Part shown: positions 29,807-40,094 of the stretch, in pieces
Layout: each line of letters starts with the position of its first letter
Position numbering within the stretch: position 1 is the first letter of the stretch
Assembly (NCBI RefSeq): GCF_900107175.1
Contig: NZ_FNOZ01000011.1
Location: 1 to 64,000 of the forward strand
Direction of reading: 5' to 3'
Length of the DNA: 64,000 nucleotides
Source: Modestobacter sp. DSM 44400
Lineage (GTDB): Bacteria > Actinomycetota > Actinomycetes > Mycobacteriales > Geodermatophilaceae
Notes under the pieces: generated by a model
The model's input: the letters and a program-made list of their open reading frames with translations, nothing else
What the model was told of the DNA's origin: nothing
Database searches by the model: none
Position numbers and translations under genes: made by a program

Positions 29807-31008
29807 TCACGACTTCACGCCGATGCGGATCTCGGTGCCGTCGGGGCGGTAGGTGCGCCATCGGCCATCGGGTGGTCGTTCGACGCGGAAGCCGTGGTGG
29901 ACCTTGGTGTGGTGGCGTTCGCAGAGCAGCGCGGAGTTCTGCAGGCTGGTTGGGCCCTGGTCGCGGACCCATTCCAGGACGTGGTGGACGTCGCACCAGT
30001 GGCTGGGGGCGGAGCAGCCGGCAAAGATGCAGTGCCGGTCGCGGAACTCCACCGCCCGGCGCAGGCCCGGTGAGACGACCCGTTTGGTGCGGCCGAGGTC
30101 CAGGGGCTGCCCGTCGGGGTCCAGCACGATCCGGGTGATCTGTGCGTCGCAGGCCAGCCATCGGGCTCGGGCGGCGGACAGCGTGGCTCCGAACCCGGTG
30201 GTGGCCGCACCTGGGCCGGTGGAGGGGTCGATCAGGTCCTCGAGGGCGATGACCACCCCGATGTGGGGTTTCACCGTCCGCAGGAACGGCAGGTTCCCGG
30301 AGGCGAGGGCGTTGTCGCACAGCTGGACGAGGGCGTCGGCCTGCTGCTGGGCGCGGGTGCGGGTGTCGCCCTTCGGGCGGGCGGCCTGCACGATCGACTC
30401 GAGTGCGGCCTGGACCTTTTCTCCGCCGACCGCGTCGAGGTCGAACCGGCCGGTGATGCTGCCGTCGGCGTGCCGGGCGATGGTCAGCCGGCGGCCCTCG
30501 GTGGGGTCGGGTTCGGGTCCGTCGGGGTTCAGTGCGGCCAGGTACAGACCGACCGCCTGCTTGGTCTGGGTGTGCCCGTACCCGGTGGCGACCGCGGTCA
30601 ACGCCTGGTCGATCTGGGTCAGGTCGACGGCCTGGCCGGCGGCGCGGGTCAGGTTGGCGGGCCCGGCCACCTCGGAGATCACTCGACCTGCGCGGCGGTG
30701 ACCGCCCCGTCGGCGAACGCCCCGGCCAGTGCCGGCAGGTGCTCCAGTGCCCGGCCCGAGCTCACCAGCCGGCTCGCCTGGGGACCGGACAGCTGCCCGT
30801 GCCCGCGCAGCCAGGACTGCACGGTCGCCAGCCCGTCGCACTCGGCGGCGCCGGTCAGCTCACACTCCCGCACCGTGCGGGTGATCTCTGCCGCCAACCG
30901 GTTCTGCTGGCGCAACAGCTCACCGAGCCGGGCCAGCAGCTGCGGGGCGAACATCGCGTGCAGGTCATCGCCGGCCAGGGAGTCCAGCGTCGACGACAAC
31001 TCGCCCAC
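29807..31008 (-). pseudogene. DUF222 / HNH endonuclease (13E12-type) gene with one frame break
   Basis: From GTG 31008 (GGGAGG five bases before) the DUF222 domain runs through LDSLAGDDLHAMFAPQLLAR and HGQLSGPQASRLVSSGRALE to AAQVE, where a stop appears at 30679. Adding one G (GTCGAG(G)TGATC) restores the frame into ISEVAGPANLTRAAGQAVDL and on to the C-terminal HNH nuclease: HCIFAGCSAPSHWCDVHHV then LLCERHHTKVHH, with both Cys pairs and the His residues present. The intact protein would be about 400 residues. It resembles the 13E12 repeat family of mycobacteria. A perfect SOS box precedes it. Everything but one base is intact, so recent mutation or a base-calling error are both possible. Confidence 0.85.
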
Positions 31009-31023
31009 GACACCTCCCGTTGC

Positions 31024-31039
31024 TCGAACGTCTGTTCGA
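31024..31039 (-). promoter_or_regulatory. SOS box (LexA operator)
   Basis: TCGAAC-GTCT-GTTCGA is a perfect match to the actinobacterial/Bacillus-type LexA consensus TCGAACN4GTTCGA. It lies 16 bases upstream of the DUF222/HNH start, so LexA should repress that gene until DNA damage. Confidence 0.88.
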
Positions 31040-31187
31040 ATACTACCGCCGCGCGCGAGCATGGGCAAGGCAAAAGCCCAGCTCAGGGCGCATGTCATGG
31101 CTGTGCGAGGTGTTGGCGACAGGGTGAGAACGGCCCGCGCACCTCGTCGGTCACGCCTGGGCCATCGGTGGTGGGAGACTGGCAGGG

Positions 31188-32054
31188 ATGAACACCGAGC
31201 GCCCCGAAGGCGAGCCCCCGGGCGACGAGCACGGCCTACAGGGCGACGAGCACGGCATCTGGTACGAGGACATGGAGCTGGCACCGGTACACCCCGGTGA
31301 CCGCGAGCCCGACGAGCCGACCGGCGACCGGCAGGGGGAGCGCCTGCAGAAGGTGCTGGCCCGGGCCGGGATCGGGTCGCGGCGGGTCTGCGAGGACATG
31401 ATCGCCGAGGGCCGGATCAGCGTGAACGGCAAGCTGGTCCGCGAGCAGGGCATGCGCGTCCACCCGGAAACCGACCAGATCACCGTGGACGGGCAGCGCA
31501 TCGACGTCCGCAACGACCGGGTCACCTACGCGATGAACAAGCCCTCCGGCGTCCTCACCGCGATGAGCGACGACCGCAACCGGCCCACCGTCGGCGACAT
31601 GGTCGGCGACCTGGCCCCTGGCCTGGTGCACATCGGCCGGCTGGACCAGGACACCGAGGGCCTGCTGCTGCTGACCACCGACGGCGAGCTCGCCCACCGG
31701 CTGGCGCACCCGTCCTACCTGGTCCGCAAGACCTACCTCGCGCAGGTGAGCGGCTCGGTGCCGCGGGACCTGAGCAAGCGGCTGCGCGCCGGGATCGAGC
31801 TGGAGGACGGCCCGATCGCCGTCGACGGCTTCCAGGTGATGGACACCCACGCCGGGCAGTCCGTGGTCGAGATCGTGCTCCACGAGGGTCGCAAGCGCAT
31901 CGTCCGCCGGCTGCTGGCCGAGGTCGGGCTACCGGTCTCCCGGCTCACCCGCACCGCCGTCGGCCCGATCGAGCTGGCCCGGATGCGCACCGGGTCCATC
32001 CGTCGGCTGACCGTCCAGGAGGTCGGGTCGCTGCACGAGCTCGTCGGTCTCTGA
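31188..32054 (+). CDS. rluB: Pseudouridine synthase RluB/RsuA family
   Basis: The enzyme makes a pseudouridine in rRNA (23S in RluB). The first 48 residues are acidic and disordered; an S4 domain follows (RLQKVLARAGIGSRRVCEDM, GRISVNGKLV), then the catalytic domain with YAMNKPSGVLTAMSD, the active-site Asp in IGRLDQDTEGLLLLTTDGEL and KTYLAQVSG. ATG 31188 follows GGCAGGG. In M. tuberculosis (Rv1711) it follows scpB directly; here 3 kb of other DNA intervenes. Confidence 0.93.
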   Translation: MNTERPEGEPPGDEHGLQGDEHGIWYEDMELAPVHPGDREPDEPTGDRQGERLQKVLARAGIGSRRVCEDMIAEGRISVNGKLVREQGMRVHPETDQITVDGQRIDVRNDRVTYAMNKPSGVLTAMSDDRNRPTVGDMVGDLAPGLVHIGRLDQDTEGLLLLTTDGELAHRLAHPSYLVRKTYLAQVSGSVPRDLSKRLRAGIELEDGPIAVDGFQVMDTHAGQSVVEIVLHEGRKRIVRRLLAEVGLPVSRLTRTAVGPIELARMRTGSIRRLTVQEVGSLHELVGL

Positions 32055-32100
32055 CGGCGTTCACCTGCTCCGCTCCTGAAACGCCCGAGAGGACGTCGCC

Positions 32101-33266
32101 GTGACCCCCCAGCCGACCCTCGACGACAAGTTCTCCTTCGGTCTGTGGACGGTCGGCTGGCCGGCCCGCGACCGTTCGGCGACGCCACCCGGGCGCCGGT
32201 CGACCCGGTCGAGTCGGTGCACCGCCTGGCCGAGATGGGCGCCTACGGCGTCACGTTCCCCGACGACGACCTCATCCCCTTCGGCAGTGACGAGGCCGCG
32301 GGAGAACCACATCACCCGCTTCCGCGCCGCGCTGGAAGAGACCGGCCCCGTCGTCCCGATGGCCACCACCAACCTGTTCACCCAGCCGGTGTGCAAGGAG
32401 GGGGCGCTCACCGCCAACGACCGCGAGGTCCGCCGCTTCGCGCTGCGCAAGGTCATGCGGAACATGGACCTGGCCGCCGGGCGAGGCGCGAGGACCTACG
32501 TGCTGTGGGGTGGGCGCGAGGGCGCTGAGGTCGACATGGCCAAGGCCCTGGTCGCCGCGCTGGACCGCTACGCCGAGGCCATCGACACCCTGGCGCAGTA
32601 CTCGGAGGACCGGGGCTACGGCCTGCGCTTCGCCCTGGAGCCCAAGCCCAACGAGCCCCGCGGCGACATCTTCCTGCCCACCATCGGGCACGCGATCGCC
32701 TTCATCTGGAAGCTGCAGCACGCCGACCTGGTCGGGATCAACCCGGAGACCGGCCACGACCACATGTCGAACCTGGACGTTACGCACGGCATCGCCGAGG
32801 CGATCTGGCTGGGCAAGCTTTTCCACATCGAGCTCAACGGCCAGCACGGGCCCAAGTTCGGCCAGGACCTCGTCTTCGGCCACGGCGACCTGCTGCAGGC
32901 CTTCAGCACCGTGGACCTGCTGAAGAACGGCGGCCTGGACGGCGGCCCGCGGCACTTCGACTACAAGCCGCTGCGCACCGAGGACATGGACGGCGTCTGG
33001 ATCTCGGCGGCGGCGAACATGCGCACCTACCTGCTGCTCAAGGAGAGGGCCGCGGCCTTCCGCGCCGGCCCCGAGGTGCAGGAGGCCATGGAGGCGGCCC
33101 GGGTGACCGAGCTGCGCACCCCGACCCTGGGCGAAGGCGGCTGCGCGGAGCTTCTCGCCGACCGGTCGGCCTTCGAGGACTTCGACGCCGACACCGTCGG
33201 CATCCGGGGCGCGGGGTCGTGCGGCTGGACCAGCTGATGGTCGAGCACCTACTCGGCGCACGCTGA
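32101..33266 (+). pseudogene. xylA: Xylose isomerase gene with three frame breaks
   Basis: XylA converts D-xylose to D-xylulose. GTG 32101 gives [19 protein letters not shown], then one base is missing near 32172 and the expected [20 protein letters not shown] appears in another frame; two bases (CG) are missing near 32297, after which the first frame resumes at [20 protein letters not shown]. The metal-site regions [14 protein letters not shown] and [14 protein letters not shown] are intact. Near 33216 a missing T (GGGT(T)CGTG) moves the end [14 protein letters not shown] out of frame; the true stop is TGA 33264. With the four bases restored the protein is 389 residues, the family length. 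xylB follows intact. Confidence 0.88.
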
Positions 33267-33282
33267 CCTGAGGGACGCCCCG

Positions 33283-34692
33283 ATGACTCTGGTGGCCGGG
33301 GTCGACTCGTCGACCCAGTCGTGCAAGGTCGTGGTGCGGGACGCCGGAAGCGGCCGCCTGGTGCGCGAGGGCCGGGCGCCGCACCCCGACGGCACCGAGG
33401 TCGACCCGGTCGCCTGGGAGGCGGCGCTGCGCCAGGCGGTCAGCGACGCCGGGGGCCTGGACGGCGTCGCCGCCCTCGCCGTCGGCGGGCAGCAGCACGG
33501 CATGGTCTGCCTGGACAAGGCCGGGGACGTCGTCCGGCCGGCGCTGCTGTGGAACGACACCCGCTCGGCCGGCGCCGCCACCGACCTGATCGCCGAGCTC
33601 GGGCTGGGCGAGGCCGGCCGGCAGGCCTGGGCCGACGCGGTCGGACTGGTGCCGGTGGCCTCGTTCACCGTCAGCAAGCTGCGCTGGCTCGCCGAGCACG
33701 AGCCGGCCAACGCCGTCCGGACGGCGGCCGTGTGCCTGCCGCACGACTGGCTGACCTGGCGGCTGGCCGGTTCACCCGGTCTGGAAGTGCTGGTCACCGA
33801 CCGCGGTGACGCCAGCGGCACCGGCTACTGGTCCCCGGCGACCGGGCAGTACCGGCTGGACCTTCTGGAGCGGGCGCTCGGGCACTCGGCGATCGTGCCG
33901 CGCGTCCTGGCGCCCGCGGAGCCCGCCGGGAAGGCACTCGGCGGCGCGGTGCTCGGCCCGGGCACCGGCGACAACGCCGCGGCCGCTCTGGGACTGGCTG
34001 CCGAGCCCGGCGACGTCATCGTCTCGATCGGGACCTCGGGGGTGGTGTACATGGTCTCGACGGTGCCGACCGTCGAGCCGTCGGGCATCGTCGCCGGCTT
34101 CGCCGACGCCACCGGCCACTTCCTCCCGCTGACCGCCACGCTCAACGCCGCCCGGGTGCTCGACGCGACCGCCCGGTTGCTCGGGGTGGACCACGACGAG
34201 CTGTCCCGGCTGGCGCTGTCCGCGCCGGCCGGGTCCGGCGGCCTCGTGCTCGTGCCCTACCTGGAGGGGGAGCGCACCCCGGACCGGCCGTGGTCGACCG
34301 GCGCCGTGCACGGGCTCACGCTGTCTACGGCCGAGCCCGCCTTCCTGGCCCGCGCCGCGGTCGAAGGGCTGCTGTGCGGCCTGGCCGACGGGCTCGAGGC
34401 GGTTGCCGCGGGCGGCACCCCGGTCCGCCGGGTGCTGCTGGTCGGCGGCGGCGCGCGCTCTGAGGCCGTCCGGCGACTGGCGCCCGCAGTGCTCGGCGTC
34501 CCCGTCCTCGTGCCGCCGCCGGGGGAGTACGTCGCCGACGGCGCGGCCCGGCAGGCCGCGTGGGTGTTGACCGGCGGGGACATCCCACCGGTCTGGCCGA
34601 CGACGGAGACCGTGGTGTTCGAGGCCGCGCCCCTGCCCCAGGTCCGGGAGCGGTACGCCGACGTGCGGAACCTAACCGCCCCCCGCGCCTGA
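33283..34692 (+). CDS. xylB: Xylulokinase
   Basis: XylB phosphorylates D-xylulose for the pentose phosphate pathway. The 469-residue FGGY kinase has [20 protein letters not shown] (phosphate loop 1), [28 protein letters not shown], the catalytic Asp in [25 protein letters not shown] region, and [20 protein letters not shown] near the end. ATG 33283 lies 16 bases after the restored xylA stop, so xylAB was one operon. No xylose transporter or regulator is next to it. Confidence 0.93.
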   Translation: MTLVAGVDSSTQSCKVVVRDAGSGRLVREGRAPHPDGTEVDPVAWEAALRQAVSDAGGLDGVAALAVGGQQHGMVCLDKAGDVVRPALLWNDTRSAGAATDLIAELGLGEAGRQAWADAVGLVPVASFTVSKLRWLAEHEPANAVRTAAVCLPHDWLTWRLAGSPGLEVLVTDRGDASGTGYWSPATGQYRLDLLERALGHSAIVPRVLAPAEPAGKALGGAVLGPGTGDNAAAALGLAAEPGDVIVSIGTSGVVYMVSTVPTVEPSGIVAGFADATGHFLPLTATLNAARVLDATARLLGVDHDELSRLALSAPAGSGGLVLVPYLEGERTPDRPWSTGAVHGLTLSTAEPAFLARAAVEGLLCGLADGLEAVAAGGTPVRRVLLVGGGARSEAVRRLAPAVLGVPVLVPPPGEYVADGAARQAAWVLTGGDIPPVWPTTETVVFEAAPLPQVRERYADVRNLTAPRA

Positions 34693-34736
34693 CGGGCCTG
34701 GCGCCGCAGTGGTCGGGGCGGGTGGCGCGGCCTCCG

Positions 34737-34742
34737 TAGACT
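34737..34742 (+). promoter_or_regulatory. Possible -10 box upstream of chorismate mutase
   Basis: TAGACT lies 51 bases before the aroH-type gene and matches a sigma-70-type -10. The same hexamer precedes ald. No -35 is obvious. Confidence 0.35.
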
Positions 34743-34793
34743 CGACCGAGGTGTACGGCGATCCGTGCACCGGCATCGATGTCAGGAGAGTGC

Positions 34794-35156
34794 ATGGCCG
34801 TCCGAGCCATCCGGGGTGCGACACAGGTGGCCGCCGACGACCGCGACGAGGTGCTGTCGGCGACGCGTGAACTGGTGTCCGCCGTCCTCGAGCGCAACGA
34901 ACTGTCCTCGGAGGACCTGATCAGCATCCTCTTCACCGCCACTCCCGACCTCGTGTCGGAGTTCCCGGCGCTGGCGGCACGTGAACTCGGGCTCGGCGAC
35001 GTGCCTCTCATGTGCGCCACCGAGATCGCCGTTCCGCACGGCCTGCCGCGGGTGCTGCGGCTGATGGCGCACGTGGACACCCCGCGGCCCCGTGCCGAAG
35101 TGCAGCACGTGTATCTGCGCGGCGCCGTGGCGCTGCGACGGGACATCGCGCAGTGA
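34794..35156 (+). CDS. aroH: AroH-type chorismate mutase
   Basis: The enzyme rearranges chorismate to prephenate for Phe/Tyr synthesis. The 120-residue length and sequence fit the trimeric AroH class: VRAIRGATQVAADDRDEVLS, LISILFTATPDLVSEFPALA, then EIAVPHGLPRVLRLMAHVDT and the Arg in VQHVYLRGAVALR. AGGAG five bases before ATG 34794 selects this start over the ATG at 34779. It overlaps cmk (GTGA). Confidence 0.93.
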   Translation: MAVRAIRGATQVAADDRDEVLSATRELVSAVLERNELSSEDLISILFTATPDLVSEFPALAARELGLGDVPLMCATEIAVPHGLPRVLRLMAHVDTPRPRAEVQHVYLRGAVALRRDIAQ

Positions 35157-35857
35157 GCGGCCCTGTGAGCCGGCACGGTTTCCGGGGCCAGGTGACCCTC
35201 GACGGTCCCTCCGGCACCGGCAAGTCCAGCGTCGCCCGGGCCCTCGCTGTCCGGCTCGGCGCCTCCTACCTCGACACCGGGGCCATGTACCGCGCCGCCA
35301 CCGTCGCAGTGCTGGATGCCGGCATCGAGCCCACGGACGCCGAGTCCGTCACCCGCAGCGTGAGCGCCGCCCGGATCGACATCGGCACCGAGGCCGGCAC
35401 CGAGCTGGTGCAGGTCGACGGCGTGGACGTCGCCACCCGGATCCGCGGGGTCGAGGTCACCCGGTCGGTGTCCGCGGTCTCCGCCGTGCCGGCCGTCCGC
35501 CGGTTGCTGGTGGACCGCCAACGCGCGTTGGTCGCCGACGCCGAGGCGATCGTCGTCGAGGGCCGTGACATCGGCACCGTCGTGCTGCCCGAGGCGACCC
35601 TCAAGGTCTACCTGACCGCGGCGCCGGAGATCCGGGCCGAACGGCGGGCCGGCCAGCTCGGCGTCACCGACCCGGCCGAGATCGCCGCGATCGCGGCCGA
35701 TCTGCGCCGCCGCGACGACTACGACAGCAGCCGGGCCGACAGCCCGCTGCGTCCGGCCCCCGACGCGGTCGTGGTCGACAGCAGCGGTCTGGACCGCGAG
35801 GCGGTCGTCGACCGGGTCCTCGAGCTGGCCCTGACCGCTGTGGGGGAGAAGGCGTGA
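35153..35857 (+). CDS. cmk: Cytidylate kinase
   Basis: Cmk phosphorylates CMP/dCMP. The 234-residue protein has the P-loop [36 protein letters not shown] for CMP binding, [14 protein letters not shown], and [16 protein letters not shown] with the lid arginines. GTG 35153 overlaps the chorismate mutase stop; GTG 35165 is an alternative. It overlaps der (GTGA), as in M. tuberculosis (Rv1712-Rv1713). Confidence 0.95.
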   Translation: MSGPVSRHGFRGQVTLDGPSGTGKSSVARALAVRLGASYLDTGAMYRAATVAVLDAGIEPTDAESVTRSVSAARIDIGTEAGTELVQVDGVDVATRIRGVEVTRSVSAVSAVPAVRRLLVDRQRALVADAEAIVVEGRDIGTVVLPEATLKVYLTAAPEIRAERRAGQLGVTDPAEIAAIAADLRRRDDYDSSRADSPLRPAPDAVVVDSSGLDREAVVDRVLELALTAVGEKA

Positions 35858-37194
35858 GCGAGCAGCAGGGGCCGCTCCCCGTCGTCGCCGTCGTGGGCCG
35901 ACCGAACGTCGGCAAGTCCACGCTGGTCAACCGCTTCCTCGGCCGCCGTGCCGCGGTGGTGCAGGACGTCCCCGGCGTCACCCGGGACCGGATCGCCTAC
36001 GAGGCGCTGTGGAACGGCAAGAGCTTCACCGTCGTCGACACCGGCGGGTGGGAGCCCAAGGCGACCGGCATGGCCGCCTCGATCGCCCGGCAGGCCGAGT
36101 ACGCCATGAAGACCGCCGACGTCATCGTGCTGGTGGTCGACGCCTCGGTCGGTGCGACCGAGACCGACCTGGCCGCCGCCCGGGTGCTGCGCCGCAGCGA
36201 CCGCCCGGTGATCCTGGTGGCCAACAAGGTCGACGACGAGCGCGGCGAGGCCAATGCCGCCGAGCTGTGGTCGCTCGGACTCGGTGAGCCGTACACGGTC
36301 AGCGCACTGCACGGCCGCGGCAGCGGCGACCTGCTCGACCTCGTCCTCGATGCGATGCCCGAGGCGCCGCGGGAGACCGAGGCCGTGGGCGGCCCGCGCC
36401 GGGTCGCGCTGGTGGGCCGGCCGAACGTGGGCAAGTCCAGCCTGATCAACCGGCTGTCCAAGGAGGAGCGCTCGGTCGTCGACTCGGTGGCCGGCACCAC
36501 CGTGGACCCGGTCGATTCGCTGGTCACCCTTGGCGGGCAGGAGTGGCGCTTCGTCGACACCGCGGGGCTCCGCCGCAGGGTTAACACCGCCAGCGGCACC
36601 GAGTACTACGCCAGCCTGCGCACCGAGGCCGCCATCGAGGCCGCCGAGGTCGCCGTCGTGCTGCTCGCCGCTGACGAGGTGATCAGCGAGCAGGACCAGC
36701 GGGTGATCACCCAGGTGATCGAGGCCGGCCGCGCGCTGGTCATCGCGTTCAACAAGTGGGATGCCCTCGATGAGGACCGGCACGCCCAGCTCGAGCACGA
36801 GATCGACCGCGACCTGGCCCGGGTGAAGTGGGCCAGCCGGGTGAACATCTCGGCGGTGACCGGCCGCGGGGTCAACAAGCTGGCCGACCACCTGAAGGCT
36901 GCGCTGGCCGGCTGGGAGACCCGGGTGCCGACAGCGGAGCTGAACACCTACGTCCGGGCGCTGGTCCAGGAGACCCCCCCGCCGGCGCGCGGTGGCCGGG
37001 CGCCGAAGATCAAATACGTGACTCAGGCGGACATCCGACCGCCGCGGTTCGTGGTCTTCTCCACCGGCTTCCTCGAGGCGGGGTACAGGCGGTTCCTGGA
37101 GCGCAAGCTGCGCGAGCGCTTCGGCTTCGAGGGCACCCCGATCGACGTGTCGATCAAGGTCCGTGAGGGCCGGGGGAGCGACAAGAAGGGATGA
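35854..37194 (+). CDS. der: Ribosome-biogenesis GTPase Der (EngA)
   Basis: Der has two GTPase domains in tandem and helps assemble the 50S subunit. Domain 1 begins [20 protein letters not shown] with VANKVDD as G4; domain 2 begins [19 protein letters not shown] with DTAGLRRRV (G3) and FNKWDAL (G4). The C-terminal KH-like domain ends [10 protein letters not shown]. 446 residues is a normal length. Confidence 0.97.
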   Translation: MSEQQGPLPVVAVVGRPNVGKSTLVNRFLGRRAAVVQDVPGVTRDRIAYEALWNGKSFTVVDTGGWEPKATGMAASIARQAEYAMKTADVIVLVVDASVGATETDLAAARVLRRSDRPVILVANKVDDERGEANAAELWSLGLGEPYTVSALHGRGSGDLLDLVLDAMPEAPRETEAVGGPRRVALVGRPNVGKSSLINRLSKEERSVVDSVAGTTVDPVDSLVTLGGQEWRFVDTAGLRRRVNTASGTEYYASLRTEAAIEAAEVAVVLLAADEVISEQDQRVITQVIEAGRALVIAFNKWDALDEDRHAQLEHEIDRDLARVKWASRVNISAVTGRGVNKLADHLKAALAGWETRVPTAELNTYVRALVQETPPPARGGRAPKIKYVTQADIRPPRFVVFSTGFLEAGYRRFLERKLRERFGFEGTPIDVSIKVREGRGSDKKG

Positions 37195-37281
37195 CCGCCC
37201 GCCGGGGCGCCGCAGGCCGTGCGGTAACCTGCTCCGGCAGCGATCGAGCGCGCCCGGGCAATCGGGGTAGCACTCGGAGCT

Positions 37282-37356
<75 letters not shown>

Positions 37357-37376
37357 AGAAGAAGGCGCAGGTCAGA

Positions 37377-37405
37377 GGCGGGTCGTCCGACACGGACGGC
37401 CCGCC
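37377..37405 (+). terminator. Terminator after tRNA-Pro
   Basis: GGCGGGTCGTCC and GGACGGCCCGCC form a 12-bp stem (one G-U pair) with a five-base loop, followed by TCTTGCGT. It lies 22 bases after the tRNA. Confidence 0.75.
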
Positions 37406-37416
37406 TCTTGCGTCAG

Positions 37417-37435
37417 TACAGCAACCGGTACAGCA
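37417..37435 (+). repeat. 19-bp direct repeat, left copy (arm-site-like)
   Basis: TACAGCAACCGGTACAGCA is identical to 56827-56845 and in the same orientation. It contains TACAGC twice, spaced by six bases, like the arm-type binding sites of tyrosine integrases. Both copies lie near the tRNA-derived 45-bp repeats. Confidence 0.75.
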
Positions 37436-37458
37436 TCGCAGTCTTAATACAGCGACGT

Positions 37459-37725
37459 TCACCACTCGAGAGCCTCGTCGAGCCGGTCGGCGGCCTCTCG
37501 CCGCTGTGCCGGTGCCACATGGCTGTAGATGTCCGCAGTGATGACGTAGGACGGACCTGATTGGTGCACCCAGGCGGCCACGCAGGTGTCGACGAGGGCC
37601 TGGGAGATGACTCTGCTGCTGAGCCGGGCCGCACAGTCCGTCGCGTCGAGGAACGCGTAGGAGAGGGTCCTGTCGGCCAGGGAGCGGTCGGGGAATGCGG
37701 CCACTTCCTCAACAAGGTCGGGCAT
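37459..37725 (-). pseudogene. Fused remnants of an IS256-type transposase and a tyrosine integrase C-terminus
   Basis: An open frame of 88 codons joins two unlike pieces. The first, DRSLADRTLSYAFLDATDCA, resembles the region around the first catalytic Asp of IS256-family transposases. The second, YVITADIYSHVAPAQRREAA, is the C-terminus of a phage-type integrase with its nucleophile Tyr, ending a few dozen bases from the 19-bp arm-like repeat. The rest of each gene is missing. The integrase end points toward tRNA-Pro, as expected for an element integrated there. A deletion or IS insertion probably produced the junction. Confidence 0.65.
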
Positions 37726-37854
37726 CCGCGGCCGGGAGCCGTTGCGTTCGGCGCGGTGCGCGCGTCCGTGCGCTCGTGTGGCGCGGCGCCGGTCACCGCC
37801 GCCTCGGTGAGTGTCTCGTCGTCGAAGCCGCGACCGGGCGAGGCCGCCAGGCGC

Positions 37855-38691
37855 TCAGAGGAACTGCCGGCTCAGCTGCACGTGCCGGTTGACGTCCTTA
37901 TACAGCAGGTAGCGGAACCGACCGGGGCCGCCGGCGTAGCAGGCCTGCGGGCAGAACGCGCGCAGCCACATGAAGTCCCCGGCCTCGACCTCCACCCAGT
38001 CCTGGTTGAGCAGGTAGACGGCCTTGCCCTCCAGCACGTAGAGCCCGTGCTCCATCACGTGCGTCTCGGGGAAGGGGATCACGCCCCCCGGCTCGAAGGT
38101 GACGATGTTGACGTGCATGTCGTGCCGGACGTCGGTCTGGTCGACGAAGCGGGTGGTGGTCCAGGTGCCGCCGGTGTCGGGCATCGGCACCGGCTCGACG
38201 TCGCGCTCGTTGGTCACGAAGGCCTCGGGTACGTCGATCCCGTCGACGCGCTGGTAGGCCTTGCGGATCCAGTGGAGGCGGGCCGGCTCGGCCTGCTCGT
38301 TGTGCAGCGTCCACACCGCGCCCGGTGGGACGAAGGCGTAGCCGCCGGGCTCCAGCTGGTGCGTGACCTCGCCGATCGTCAGGCGAAGGGCGCCCTCGAG
38401 CACGAAGAGCACCGCCTCGGCGGCCGGATCGATCTCGGGCCGGTCGCTGCCGCCGCCCGCGGACACCTCCACGATGTACTGGGAGAACGTCTCGGCGAAG
38501 CCGGAGAGGGGCCGGGCGATCACCCACAGCCGGGTCTGGTTCCAGAACGGCAGGTTGCTGGTGACGATGTCGGTCATCGTCCCCTTCGGCAGGACGGCGT
38601 AGGCCTCGGTGAACATCGCCCGGTTCGTGGTGAGTGCGGTCTGCCCCGGCAGCCCGCCCCGGGGTGCGTAGTAGGAGCTGGTCGTCGTCAC
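37855..38691 (-). CDS. allE: (S)-ureidoglycine aminohydrolase
   Basis: AllE releases ammonia from (S)-ureidoglycine, giving (S)-ureidoglycolate in the allantoin pathway. The 278-residue product is a bicupin: TLHNEQAEPARLHWIRKAYQ follows the first cupin (VLEGALRLTIGEVTHQLEPG), and HVNIVTFEPGGVIPFPETHV plus MEHGLYVLEGKAVYLLNQDW form the metal-binding second cupin. GTG 38691 is preceded by GGAGAGG. It is the last gene of a leftward purine operon of ten genes. Confidence 0.9.
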   Translation of the reverse strand: MTTTSSYYAPRGGLPGQTALTTNRAMFTEAYAVLPKGTMTDIVTSNLPFWNQTRLWVIARPLSGFAETFSQYIVEVSAGGGSDRPEIDPAAEAVLFVLEGALRLTIGEVTHQLEPGGYAFVPPGAVWTLHNEQAEPARLHWIRKAYQRVDGIDVPEAFVTNERDVEPVPMPDTGGTWTTTRFVDQTDVRHDMHVNIVTFEPGGVIPFPETHVMEHGLYVLEGKAVYLLNQDWVEVEAGDFMWLRAFCPQACYAGGPGRFRYLLYKDVNRHVQLSRQFL

Positions 38692-38753
38692 GCTGGTGGT
38701 CCTCTCCGCAGGGGCCGCTCGATCGGCTCGGTGATGGTGTCGTCCCGGGTCGT

Positions 38754-40094
38754 TCATGCTCCACCCCGGGTCAGGAACCGCCCACGCGGCTCGGCGTCGA
38801 TGTCGATGGCGGCCCCACGCAGCCAGGTGCTGCGGACGACGCCGTCGAGCCGGCGGCCGGCGTAGGGCGTCACGGGGTTGCGGTGCTGCAGCTGGGCCGG
38901 GTCGACGACGAACGACTCGTCGGGGGCGAAGACGCAGAAATCTGCGTCGGCGCCGACGGCGAGGCGTCCCTTGGTGCGCAGTCCGGCGACGCGGGCGGGC
39001 TGCTCGCACATCCACCGGACGACGTCGGACAGCGCGTAGCCGCGGGCCCGAGCCTCGGTCCAGACGGCGGTCAGGCCGAGCTGCAGCGAGCTGATCCCGC
39101 CCCACGCGAGGCCGAAGTCGCCGACGTCGGGCCGCTTGAGCTCCGCGGTGCAGGGGGAGTGGTCGGAGACCACGCAGTCGATGACGCCCTCGGTGAGGGC
39201 CTGCCAAAGCAGCTCCCGGTTGGCCGCCTCGCGGATGGGCGGGCAGCACTTGAACGCCGTCGCGCCGTCGACGACGTCCTCGGCGTCGAAGGTGAGGTAG
39301 TGCGGGCAGGTCTCCACGGTGATCGGCAGCCCTTCGCCGCGGGCGTCCCGCAGCAGCGGGACCCCGTCGGAGCTGGACAGGTGCAGGACGTGCGTTCGCG
39401 CGCCGGTCCGCCGGGTTGCCTCGACCACCGTCGCGATGGCCCGGTCCTCCGCGGTGCGCGGCCGGGACCGGAGGAAGTCGGCGTACCGCCCGCCGTGCGG
39501 CTCGGGCGCCTGCTCGATCACCACGGGGTCCTCGGCGTGCACGATCATCAGCCCGTCGAAACCGGCCAGCTCACGCAGGTGCTCCTCCAGCTCGGCCGCC
39601 GACAGCGGCGGGAACTCCTCCACTCCGGAGTCGAGCAGGAAGCACTTGAAGCCGAAGACACCCGCCTCGTGCAGTGCGTGCAGGTCGCTGAGGTTGCCTG
39701 GGACGGCTCCGCCCCAGAAGCCGACGTCGATGTGGCACTTCCCGTCGGCCGCCTTCTTCTTCGTCTCCAGGGCAGCGACGTCGACCGTCGGCGGGATGCT
39801 GTTGAGCGGCATGTCCAGGATGGTCGTGACGCCGCCGGCCGCGGCCGCCCGAGTCGCGCTCGCGAACCCCTCCCACTCGGTCCGTCCTGGCTCGTTGACG
39901 TGCACGTGGCTGTCGACGAGCCCGGGCAGCAGCACCTCGTCGGCGGCCAGTTCGACGATCCGCGCGCCGTCCAGTCGCGCCGAGAGCGGGGCCACGGTGG
40001 CGATCCGGCCGTTGCGGACGCCGATGCACGCGCCGGTTTCGCCGGCTCCGATCACCGCGCGCGGAGCCCGCAGCACCAGCTCGAGGTCACTCAC
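38754..40094 (-). CDS. allB: Allantoinase
   Basis: Allantoinase opens the hydantoin ring of allantoin to allantoate. The 446-residue cyclic amidohydrolase has [20 protein letters not shown] (metal His pair), [11 protein letters not shown] (the carboxylated Lys), [24 protein letters not shown] and [11 protein letters not shown] (metal Asp). ATG 40094 overlaps the upstream 137-residue gene by eight bases, so translation is coupled. Confidence 0.95.
   Translation of the reverse strand: MSDLELVLRAPRAVIGAGETGACIGVRNGRIATVAPLSARLDGARIVELAADEVLLPGLVDSHVHVNEPGRTEWEGFASATRAAAAGGVTTILDMPLNSIPPTVDVAALETKKKAADGKCHIDVGFWGGAVPGNLSDLHALHEAGVFGFKCFLLDSGVEEFPPLSAAELEEHLRELAGFDGLMIVHAEDPVVIEQAPEPHGGRYADFLRSRPRTAEDRAIATVVEATRRTGARTHVLHLSSSDGVPLLRDARGEGLPITVETCPHYLTFDAEDVVDGATAFKCCPPIREAANRELLWQALTEGVIDCVVSDHSPCTAELKRPDVGDFGLAWGGISSLQLGLTAVWTEARARGYALSDVVRWMCEQPARVAGLRTKGRLAVGADADFCVFAPDESFVVDPAQLQHRNPVTPYAGRRLDGVVRSTWLRGAAIDIDAEPRGRFLTRGGA

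Noticed and set aside
29050-30320. Several mid-length frames on both strands around the DUF222/HNH gene
   Set aside because: They are shadows of the HNH frame or Arg/Pro-rich stretches without ribosome sites.
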